Shown here: piece by piece, positions 1-6,322 of the stretch
How the letters are laid out: each line of letters starts with the position of its first letter
Position numbering within the stretch: position 1 is the stretch's first letter
Assembly: GCA_050949165.1 (NCBI GenBank)
Contig: JBMNFF010000015.1
Span: 1 to 12,772, forward strand
Reading direction: 5' to 3'
DNA: 12,772 nt
Source of the DNA: DAIOXA01 sp050949165
Lineage (GTDB): Bacteria; Bacillota; Proteinivoracia; UBA4975
Notes under the pieces: model-generated
Seen by the model: only the letters and a program-made list of their open reading frames with translations
What the model was told of the DNA's origin: nothing
Database searches by the model: none
Position numbers and translations under genes: made by a program

Positions 1-1116
1 CTCGGCATATTCAATCAGGTATGTCGTAACAAGACGGATATAAGAATCCATGCTTGGAAAGATGCCAACAACAGATGTCCGCCGACGAATCTCCCTGTTA
101 AGCCGCTCTAACATTTTCGTTGAGGATATCTTCCTAGCATCTAGCCGGTTAAAATTGTAGAACTGTAAAGAGTCTTCCAAGCCAGATTCAAGAACTTCTA
201 CTGCTCCAGGGTATTGGTTTTCGTAGGTGTCCATCAATGCATTGGCGTATTTCTTAGCACTTTCAAGATCCGGCTGCAACCAGATTTGCTTCAACCTATC
301 AGCAAAAGCTGCTTTGCCTTTGGCGGGCAGGTGAGCCAAGATGTTACGCATGAAGTGCACTTTACAACGCTGCCAACTGCAACCGATAAATGACGTCTGA
401 ACAGCTTTTACCAACCCTTTGTGAGCATCGGACACTACCAGCCATGTATCTTTGAGGCCCCTGTCCTTTAGCCTCTGGAACAGCTCCTTGTAGGTAGCCT
501 CAGACTCATCCTGCATCGGCTCAATGGCTAATATGTCGCGCCTGCCGCTTTCATCAAGCCCGACAACTACAAGGACTGCCATGTTCTTCACGTGCCGGTC
601 GTACCTAATCTTCTCGTATAATGCATCAACCCATAGGACAGGATACGTCTTTTTCAACGGACGTTTCCGGAAAGCTTCCACCTGATCGTTTAATTCCCTT
701 GTGATTTGAGAAACCTGGCTTCGGGAGATTGAGTCGATGCCAAGGCTCTTGGCCAGCTTCTCAATCTTGCGGGTGGAAACTCCGTTAACATAGGCCTCCT
801 GGATAACATTCATAAGGGCAACTTCTGATCGTTTCTTTTCAGTTACGAAGAAGGGAATGTAGCCGCCTTTGCGCAACTTAGGGACAAACAAATACAGGGT
901 CCCCATTCTAGTGTCGAACCGGCGGACACGGTACCCGGAGCGGTATCCGGACCTTTCTGAGTTACGCTCTGACTTGGAAGCATTGACCTTAGATGTTACT
1001 TCGGCTTCCATAAGTTGCTCGCACAGCCACTTCAGCATCGAGAGCATTGGGTCTTCTTCTGACATGAATTGCAATAGCATTTTCTCGAAGTTTCCAGTAG
1101 AATAAGAGTAAGCCAT
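1..1116 (-). CDS. IS256-family (mutator-type) transposase, C-terminus cut by window edge
   Basis: Cut-and-paste/copy-out DDE transposase that would mobilise the surrounding element. The minus strand reads open for 372 codons from the ATG at 1116 to the window edge. The family is normally about 400 residues, so roughly 30 residues are missing off the edge. Visible marks are the WVDALY segment (first Asp about residue 164), VVSDAHKG (second Asp about 230), the CxxH signature CKVHFMRN (about 251-258), and the Glu of the LERLNREIRRR block (about 337). This gives a complete DDE triad with no internal stop. The start is supported by AAAGGAG eight to nine bases upstream. The frame is intact as far as it can be seen, so the element may be active. 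Assignment to the family is firm; the precise IS name is not attempted. Confidence 0.93.
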   Translation of the reverse strand, partial: MAYSYSTGNFEKMLLQFMSEEDPMLSMLKWLCEQLMEAEVTSKVNASKSERNSERSGYRSGYRVRRFDTRMGTLYLFVPKLRKGGYIPFFVTEKKRSEVALMNVIQEAYVNGVSTRKIEKLAKSLGIDSISRSQVSQITRELNDQVEAFRKRPLKKTYPVLWVDALYEKIRYDRHVKNMAVLVVVGLDESGRRDILAIEPMQDESEATYKELFQRLKDRGLKDTWLVVSDAHKGLVKAVQTSFIGCSWQRCKVHFMRNILAHLPAKGKAAFADRLKQIWLQPDLESAKKYANALMDTYENQYPGAVEVLESGLEDSLQFYNFNRLDARKISSTKMLERLNREIRRRTSVVGIFPSMDSYIRLVTTYLIEYAE

Positions 1117-1184
1117 CGGTAACAACTCCTTTTGGTTTGCTCGTCACTTACCATTTCGGGGTTGCCGATGGTTTTTCCTTTTTA

Positions 1185-1212
1185 CTTTTGCGAACTTAAT
1201 TGTACACTATCC
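1185..1212 (-). repeat. Probable terminal inverted repeat of the IS256-type element
   Basis: An AT-rich end with the core TGTACACTATCC on the plus strand lies about 70-95 bases upstream of the transposase start. This is the usual place and style of an IS256-family end. The partner repeat is outside the window, so the boundary is approximate. Confidence 0.55.
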
Positions 1213-1274
1213 AAACACCCAACTATCCCAGTTATTGGAGCTACTGAATTGCATGTAGATAGCACAACAAAAAA

Positions 1275-1299
1275 ACCGCCAGCCACTGGCGGTCTTTTT
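1275..1299 (-). terminator. Hairpin terminator at the end of the minus-strand helicase operon (bidirectional)
   Basis: A perfect 8-bp stem (ACCGCCAG / CTGGCGGT, 1275-1282 and 1286-1293) with a 3-base loop is flanked by an A-run on the left and a T-run on the right. It can therefore stop transcription in both directions. The minus direction has the longer T-run (seven Ts) and lies about 110 bases beyond the stop of the 79-residue gene. It marks the end of that operon and separates it from the insertion sequence. The 62 bases between it and the IS (1213-1274), and 1300-1404 between it and the gene, hold no convincing gene. The latter has a weak imperfect hairpin around 1373-1395. Confidence 0.8.
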
Positions 1300-1404
1300 A
1301 TTGACTAAGCAAGCAAAGGATCCAAATGCCCAAACAAAATACGGCAAGCGAGAACTGGCATTTAATCGAACTGGCCTCGATAATATCGATAGGCCGTCTA
1401 GGCA

Positions 1405-1644
1405 TCAATCCAAATGAAATGTGGCACGTAGCATGTCGACTAAAATCGCAGCCATTTGCTTATCCAGTTGTATGGATTGGCTGACTTTATCACGCATTTC
1501 CCGTACCGTGGAACCGTATGTATCAATTTGAAAATAAACTTGTCCATTTTTAACAAAGGTTGAGTAAGTAGCTCTAACTGCCTCATGAATAGTATTCCGG
1601 TTTTTTTCTATCCTTTCGAAGAGATCCGGGTTAATCATTACCAT
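1405..1644 (-). CDS. Small conserved-type protein (79 aa) at the end of the helicase/PLD operon, function unknown
   Basis: A 79-residue soluble protein with no signal peptide or membrane segment. It has a charged N-terminal half (NPDLFERIEKNRNTIHEAVRA) and the motif FQIDTYGSTVREM followed by KVSQSIQLDK. From memory this matches a short hypothetical family found near restriction, helicase and prophage genes, sometimes misleadingly labelled as a formyltransferase. No catalytic residues can be assigned. The start ATG at 1644 is supported by GAAGGTGGTG upstream, the same GGTGG-type site used by the other late genes of this operon. It follows the truncated PLD gene by 51 bases and precedes the operon terminator. 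Its base composition is AT-richer than that of the helicase gene. A role with the neighbouring nuclease/helicase proteins is inferred from position only. Confidence 0.7.
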   Translation of the reverse strand: MVMINPDLFERIEKNRNTIHEAVRATYSTFVKNGQVYFQIDTYGSTVREMRDKVSQSIQLDKQMAAILVDMLRATFHLD

Positions 1645-1695
1645 GTTTTCACCACCTTCTCATGTAGGATTCAGCCCCATAAAGTTGTTAACCCC

Positions 1696-2238
1696 TCAGT
1701 AAGCAAATTGCTTAGTTAATATTATTACTGATTCTAGATTAAAATGATAGCCACTATATGTCTCGTTCTGTGAACCAGCATAAAATACTTTATTATTATC
1801 TTTATCACGGAAAAGACCAATTTTTTCGTGGTAGATTCCCCCTGCTGGCATGTATGCTATTTTTATTTCTAAACGCTTTGCGGCAATAAGATTTGTTATT
1901 AGATCGAGACTAAGGAAATGTTCCTCTCGATCTAAAGCTATCATAATATCATTATTCAGCTTCTCTATGACTGTAGATTCTTGAATCTCTAGCCCCTTAG
2001 CTATCGCTACTCTGTCCTCTGGGCTTAAATCTACAGATGTCACAAGGCGGATATTTCCTCCGTTGTGAATGAAAGGTATAATTCCTTTTGCAAGGGATGC
2101 TAATGAAAGCAAAGAGAAATACCCTGCTCCCCTATCATAAGAGATACTTCGCTGTAGTAAAGGAATGAACAAATCCGTATCTAAATCGTCACTCTTACTT
2201 CTATAAATCCTCTTCAGGCTCAACTCTTTAAATGACAT
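1696..2238 (-). pseudogene. N-terminal PLD-like nuclease domain of a larger helicase, truncated
   Basis: The 180-residue product begins MSFKELSLKRIYRS and contains LFIPLLQRSISYDRGAGYFS (about 24-42), IRLVTSVDLSPED (63-75), YHEKIGLFRD with the H-x-K pair at 137/139, and GSQNET (155-160). This is the signature order of the N-terminal phospholipase-D-like domain found on roughly 1000-residue SNF2/SF2 helicases of defence islands. Here the reading ends a few residues after the conserved NLESV, where the family normally continues into its linker and helicase domains. No helicase motifs follow. The ATG at 2238 is preferred over an upstream start because the latter would overlap the previous gene, and GGTGG lies just upstream. 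It sits 19 bases after the PC4 gene and looks like the remnant of a deletion. A stand-alone PLD nuclease is a less likely alternative, since HxK and N are retained. Confidence 0.7.
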
Positions 2239-2257
2239 AAAAACCACCGATCCTTTG

Positions 2258-2806
2258 TTAGATAAACAACTCCTCAACAATGTCGTTGACATTATCACTC
2301 TTTAAGTCTAATTTCGTCGAGTTTTTTACAACATCAGCTTTTAACTTATTAAAGGCCTCGATCAGTGAGCAAGCCTCACTGTGAGATAGCGTGGTACCTT
2401 TTCCAATTTTGTTTTTATCTGGGCCCCAATAACGTAAGTCAAAACACGGGTTGTTATTGCCCCATCTAACAATGTTTAATTCCTTAGTCCAGCCTTTACT
2501 ATCCGATAGCACACCACACTGCAAAAGCAGCTCGCATTTGACTTTTGTTTCACCGATAATAATGCCTTCTGTTACCCTATTAACGTTGTCAAGATTAGTT
2601 TGCAACAGCTTTACTACTAGTTCCAACTCTTCAAAGGATAAGGTAATACCCTTCTTCATCGTTTTACGGTCCCGCGCCCAATCCCTAATGTCATATTTCG
2701 GCTTATAATTACTCCATTTCATGAAGTTAAGTTCCTTTTTCCAGACATCCCCTTTTACTGACAGCACTGCAATGTGTTTTATGATTTGGAATGGAACTCT
2801 ATTCAT
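2258..2806 (-). CDS. Protein with two tandem YdbC/PC4-like ssDNA-binding domains
   Basis: A 182-residue protein carrying two copies of the PC4/YdbC-type fold signature. Copy 1 (about residues 6-70) has WKKELNFMKW...YDIRDW...KKGITLSFEEL. Copy 2 (about 90-155) has WTKELNIVRW...FDLRYW...GKGTTLSHSE. Bacterial YdbC proteins are usually a single domain of 70-80 residues that bind single-stranded DNA as dimers, so this chain would carry a built-in dimer. The C-terminal tail (156-182) is charged and may be flexible. The start chosen is the ATG at 2806, with GGGTGGTGG five bases upstream. An in-frame GTG at 2818 would overlap that site. It lies between the HIT gene (33-base gap) and the PLD remnant (19-base gap) in an evident operon with a nuclease-helicase. 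A role in handling single-stranded DNA exposed by that enzyme is a reasonable inference. Confidence 0.8.
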   Translation of the reverse strand: MNRVPFQIIKHIAVLSVKGDVWKKELNFMKWSNYKPKYDIRDWARDRKTMKKGITLSFEELELVVKLLQTNLDNVNRVTEGIIIGETKVKCELLLQCGVLSDSKGWTKELNIVRWGNNNPCFDLRYWGPDKNKIGKGTTLSHSEACSLIEAFNKLKADVVKNSTKLDLKSDNVNDIVEELFI

Positions 2807-2839
2807 CGTTTCCACCACCCCATTTTTAATCGCCTGTTT

Positions 2840-3226
2840 CTAAACGATAAAATATGGAACTAGGTTGGGCTTAATATTCCGTATCCCGCCCCGGGGATCA
2901 TCAATGTCTCCCTGATATCTGGGGATTACATGCACATGCAAGTGGTATACGGTTTGCCCAGCGGCATGGTTCACATTCACCCCGATGTTGTATCCGTCGG
3001 GGTTGTATCTTTTATCGAGGGTTTCCTTAACCTCGAATATCAGCTCATTAATTGCAGCCAATTCTTCCTTGGTCGCATCAAAATATGTCACAGCATGCCG
3101 TTTGGGAGTGATGAGCACGTGGCCTTCATTAACGGGGAATTTGTCGAAGAATGCCCGGGCCAGCTCATTCTCGCAGAGCAACTCTGTTTCCGGTTCCCTG
3201 CAGAAAATGCATTCGTCGCTTTTCAT
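2840..3226 (-). CDS. HIT-family nucleotide hydrolase/transferase, coupled to the PLD-helicase
   Basis: A 128-residue HIT protein. The catalytic histidine triad HLHVHVIP is at residues 95-102 (His95, 97, 99, with 97 as the likely acid/nucleophile region). It has the FFDKFPVNEGHVLITPKRH segment (27-44) and an N-terminal CxxC (Cys6, Cys9) that, as in zinc-binding HIT proteins, may bind a metal with two histidines. HIT enzymes hydrolyse or transfer nucleoside monophosphates from dinucleotides and aminoacyl- or nucleotide-type conjugates; the substrate here is unknown. The end carries DPRGGIRNIKP, a tail I associate with HIT proteins encoded beside DEAD-box helicases. Its ATG at 3226 shares one base with the helicase stop (TGATG), so the two are translationally coupled. 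GGGAGGAGG within the helicase end acts as its RBS. This implies a fixed partnership with the helicase. Confidence 0.9.
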   Translation of the reverse strand: MKSDECIFCREPETELLCENELARAFFDKFPVNEGHVLITPKRHAVTYFDATKEELAAINELIFEVKETLDKRYNPDGYNIGVNVNHAAGQTVYHLHVHVIPRYQGDIDDPRGGIRNIKPNLVPYFIV

Positions 3227-5586
3227 CAGTCGTCCTCCTCCCGGAATCTCCTTCTGAAATATTGGGTGGTTCTATAGTCCAAGATGTCTCTTAGATGTTC
3301 TGCCAGGGCAGGAGTTAAGAATTGATCCAGGCTATCGTCGAGGTAAAAGACCTTGTTAATCTCATCATAGTGAAAGAATTTGCTGCTCTTGGACAAGAAG
3401 TGTACTGGGTTCTTCTTGGCCAGGTCGGTAAATTTACTGACATCCCAACTACGCCAGTTCCGGTTACTCTTGTCTTTCAGGTCCTTCTGATGCAAGGGCG
3501 TGTTGACATAGAAATCCATGAAATTCCGCCCTATAATTTCCAAACTAACTCTCTTGCTAATTCCTCCATTATTGAGTAAGGAACCGATAGTCGGCATCTT
3601 ATAGGCCTTGCTCATGCTGGTCTTCTCGATGTCAATGAGAAATTCCTCTACAGGAGTGTCCAGCCAAGAGCGCTCCTCCTGAGTTAGCTCGTCCATCTTG
3701 CCCAACCAAGACAGCCACCCTTCTTTTAGGTACTCTCTAATGGGTATGTCAGAGCGGTAGTACATATCTATCCGGGTGGGTCGCCGGCCCAGTTCTCCCT
3801 TAATCCTTTGATACTCATCCCTCATCCTCCTGGGGAGAGGGTCCGACTTGGCCATCTCCCGGAACAGGTCCAGAAGGCGGAAGTCAAATTGGACGTAGCA
3901 ACCAACGGGGTAATCCTTGTCCTGTGGCTTATATCCCGCCCGGGTTTCCCGTAACGGATTCTCTCCCGCCAGAAGGGAGGGGATATAATGCGCCCGTTTG
4001 TAGTTCCCGATAAAGTCCAGGACTGTGAGATATTCCTTGCCTGGATACTTCCTCAGCCCCCTGCCCAACTGCTGCAGGAAGACGATGAATGACTCCGTTG
4101 GTCGCAGGAACATGACTGTGTCCAGGGACGGAATGTCCACCCCTTCATTTAAAATGTCCACCGCGAATATTACTTCCAGCTCTCCCTGCTCCAGGGCTGC
4201 CACAGCCTGTTTTCTATCCTGGGTATACTCAGTGGCAGCACCGCTATGCACCGCTGCCGCCTTGATGCCGTTGGTTGCAAAGTACTTTGCCATGTATTCG
4301 GCGTGGTCAATGCTGACGCAGAAACCCAAAGTCCTCCGCCCTGCCATAAGCCGGTACTTTTCCAGGACTAAGTTAGCCCTTTCCTTGCGAGACAGCTCCT
4401 CCTCCAATTGTTCAACCACATACTGGCCGTTTCGGGTTTCTATTTGGCTATAATCTGTTTCGGAGTCGTAAATGCCAAAGTACCTAAAGGGGACCAACAG
4501 ATCCCGGTGGATTGCATCCTTGAGATAGATTTCGTAGATGACATTATCTCCGCATAAGGCAAAAATGTCTTTGTTATCTGTGCGAAAAGGAGTGGCGGTC
4601 AGTCCCAGAAGAAATTGCGGTTTGAAGTATTTAATTACCTTGACATAGCTGTCTGCTGCAGCATGGTGGAATTCATCAATAATAATGTAATCATAGGAAT
4701 CCGGGGAGAAAGTTTGCAGGTGGGGCTCCCGGGCCAGGGTCTGGACTGTAGCGAACAGAATGTCTGCGTTTTCGTCCTTTTGCTGCCCAAAATAAAATCC
4801 GAGCTTTGCATTTGGGCGAACAGCAGCAAAAGTCTCCGCCGCTTGGCGCAAGATCTCCTCCCGGTGGGCGACATACAAGATTCTTTTGTATTCTTGGGAG
4901 TCGAAGGCACTGAGATAGGTCTTGCCTACGCCGGTGGCAGCCACCACCAAGCCCTTATCAATGCCCTCCTCCCTAGCCTTTCTTAGCTGGTAAAGTGCTT
5001 CAATCTGTGCTCCAGTCGGTTCCGGGATGCTGGGTTTGTCTTTGGAAGATTCCAGGACTACTAACCTCGGCTTGCGCCATGAGAAGGAATACTTCTTTAG
5101 CTCCTCATCCGTTGCCGGAACAGAGTGGCAACTAAACAGTTCATCGAAGGTGTTGGAGAACATATCATAGTCAACCGGAGCCAGGCTCCTGCGCAATCGG
5201 TAATTCCACTCAACTCCTGTGGTCAGAGCACTATGGGATATGTTCGATGAGCCGATTATTATTTCACTATCACCCTCATAGTCAAAGAGATAGGCCTTGG
5301 GGTGAAAAGAACGGACATTATCATTGAAGAAGCGAATTTCCACATCGCTGCCCAGTATGTTGTAAAGGTGATAGATCGCCGAGGGTTCGGTAATCGACAA
5401 GTACTTACCCGTCAGGATCTGAATTGGTATACCCCTCCCGGCTGCATCTGCCAATTGCGACGCCAGCAACTTGGCCCCCGATTCCATTAGAAACGCGACA
5501 ATAAACCGGATTCTTTCCGCCCGGTCAATACAATCGTATAAATAGCGGACGAGGTGGTCTTCCCGTCCGGTAAATGAGTTGCGCAT
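3226..5586 (-). CDS. HKD (PLD) nuclease fused to SF2 DEAD/DEAH-type helicase
   Basis: A 786-residue fusion. Residues about 1-135 form a PLD-like nuclease domain with one complete HKD motif (HPKAYLFD, His95-Lys97-Asp102) followed by IIGSSN (Asn115). Such domains normally pair to form one active site, so the protein probably dimerises. Residues about 190-530 form an SF2 ATPase: motif I AATGVGKT (216-223), motif II DEFH (304-307), motif III TATPFR (330-335), and motif VI QQLGRGLR (505-512). The C-terminal 250 residues resemble the DUF3427-type region of such helicases. It is the first gene of the operon and its stop overlaps the HIT start. The ATG at 5586 follows GGGGTGG. A TTGACA-like box on the minus strand at 5618-5623 could be a -35, but no good -10 follows. 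The family (restriction-like helicase with PLD) is common in defence islands and also proposed in DNA repair; the specific function here is unproven. Confidence 0.93.
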   Translation of the reverse strand: MRNSFTGREDHLVRYLYDCIDRAERIRFIVAFLMESGAKLLASQLADAAGRGIPIQILTGKYLSITEPSAIYHLYNILGSDVEIRFFNDNVRSFHPKAYLFDYEGDSEIIIGSSNISHSALTTGVEWNYRLRRSLAPVDYDMFSNTFDELFSCHSVPATDEELKKYSFSWRKPRLVVLESSKDKPSIPEPTGAQIEALYQLRKAREEGIDKGLVVAATGVGKTYLSAFDSQEYKRILYVAHREEILRQAAETFAAVRPNAKLGFYFGQQKDENADILFATVQTLAREPHLQTFSPDSYDYIIIDEFHHAAADSYVKVIKYFKPQFLLGLTATPFRTDNKDIFALCGDNVIYEIYLKDAIHRDLLVPFRYFGIYDSETDYSQIETRNGQYVVEQLEEELSRKERANLVLEKYRLMAGRRTLGFCVSIDHAEYMAKYFATNGIKAAAVHSGAATEYTQDRKQAVAALEQGELEVIFAVDILNEGVDIPSLDTVMFLRPTESFIVFLQQLGRGLRKYPGKEYLTVLDFIGNYKRAHYIPSLLAGENPLRETRAGYKPQDKDYPVGCYVQFDFRLLDLFREMAKSDPLPRRMRDEYQRIKGELGRRPTRIDMYYRSDIPIREYLKEGWLSWLGKMDELTQEERSWLDTPVEEFLIDIEKTSMSKAYKMPTIGSLLNNGGISKRVSLEIIGRNFMDFYVNTPLHQKDLKDKSNRNWRSWDVSKFTDLAKKNPVHFLSKSSKFFHYDEINKVFYLDDSLDQFLTPALAEHLRDILDYRTTQYFRRRFREEDD

Positions 5587-5669
5587 CCAACCACCCCTTG
5601 TAGAAACAACATGGATGTGTCAATATAAGTAAATTCTACAAAATACCGTCTTTTTCCTGCTGCACAGGC

Positions 5670-5921
5670 TTATTTAACCCTTCGTAGGGTTCTCTCCCGG
5701 CGCTGCTCAGCCAGGTAGTCATATAGCTCGAAGGTGGTGCCCACATATTTGTTGATGATGCCGAATACCTTACTCAGGCTTTTAGCTTGGCTGATCTCGT
5801 CCATGAATTACTGGGCCTCCCGGTCAATGCCCTCTTCGATTAGGGTTTCGTGGGTGATTTTTATCATCCTGTTGACGTCCAACCCGAAATTCAAAAAGTC
5901 GCAACGGGGTCTGTTTTTCAT
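5670..5921 (-). pseudogene. Small hypothetical gene broken by an in-frame stop at codon 38
   Basis: Reading the minus strand from the ATG at 5921 gives an 83-residue frame ending at TAA (5670). It is interrupted by one TAA at 5808-5810 (codon 38, in the context GAG GCC CAG TAA TTC ATG GAC). The RBS AAAGGAGGAG lies seven to nine bases upstream and is the strongest in the region. Both halves have coding character: MKNRPRCDFLNFGLDVNRM before the stop and SLSKVFGIINKYVGTTFELYDYL after it. A single CAA-to-TAA or CAG-to-TAG-like change would explain the break; a sequencing error is also possible. The layout vaguely recalls short phage/plasmid-linked proteins of the form LxGxDxNxF...YV, but I do not recognise it firmly. 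Re-initiation at the ATG two codons after the stop could in principle give a 44-residue product. It lies 83 bases upstream of the helicase gene in the same direction. Confidence 0.6.
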
Positions 5922-6322
5922 TATGTCTCCTCCTTTGGTGCTATTACGTTTGCTTAGAATCATAGCATATGGCAATGACAATGTTGTGGTGAAGAGATGT
6001 TTGAAAGGGGAGTCCAGGGAATCCCCGCGATATACCCTGGCATCGTGGTTTCAAGGGTTGGAAAGGGTATCCCTTTGAAGCCGGGAGGCAAGAGCCTCCC
6101 CTTGAAAGCCGTTTCGGGGGCAAGGGCCTCTCTATTTTGTCACAAGCATTTGCTATACTTACCGCAGAAGAGTTGCGCCCTCTCTTCCCAATGGAAGGGT
6201 GTGCTCCCCACAACTTAATTGAGAATTGCTCCCCTTGGGGGTTTTTCTGCTTTTATGGGGGGCGTAACCGGTTGGAATCCAGCGGTGTATATATCAGATA
6301 TGGAAAATCAGGAGGTGGTAGT
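5922..6322. other. Intergenic region with clustered inverted repeats
   Basis: These 400 bases separate the divergent broken small gene and the TPR gene. They hold several short hairpin-forming stretches: CCAGGG...CCCTGG around 6015-6040, AAAGGGTATCCCTTT (about 6062-6076), GGGAGGCAAGAGCCTCCC (about 6083-6100), and CCCCTTGGGG followed by TTTTT (about 6231-6246). The last could act as a weak plus-strand terminator or leader attenuator. No tRNA or recognised riboswitch is apparent, and I could not place a convincing promoter. The TPR gene has a good RBS (GGAGG at 6311-6315). Open frames here have no supporting start signals. Confidence 0.5.

Larger units (their letters stand above)
1..1212 (-). 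mobile_element. IS256-family insertion sequence, partial (runs off left edge)
   Basis: This block holds most of an IS256-family transposase plus the upstream terminal region. The outer end is placed at about 1212, because the sequence read inward on the minus strand (starting GGATAGTGTACAATTAAG) looks like the terminal inverted repeats of this family. The other end lies outside the window, so neither the matching repeat nor the 8-9 bp target duplication can be checked. The element sits just beyond the terminator of the helicase operon and does not interrupt any gene visible here. Confidence 0.85.

Noticed and set aside
1326..1484. Plus-strand 52-codon frame (MPKQNTASENWH...) with AAAGGA just upstream
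   Set aside because: It overlaps antisense to the 79-residue minus-strand gene, which has a better RBS, a conserved-looking sequence and operon context. No recognisable protein pattern was seen in the 52 residues.
6139..6162. TTGTCA and TATACT as a promoter for the TPR gene
   Set aside because: The two boxes are only 11 bases apart, far from the 16-18 needed.
6137..6322. N-terminal extension of the TPR protein
   Set aside because: No RBS precedes the upstream starts, and the extra 62 residues have no coding character, whereas GGAGG lies seven bases before 6323.
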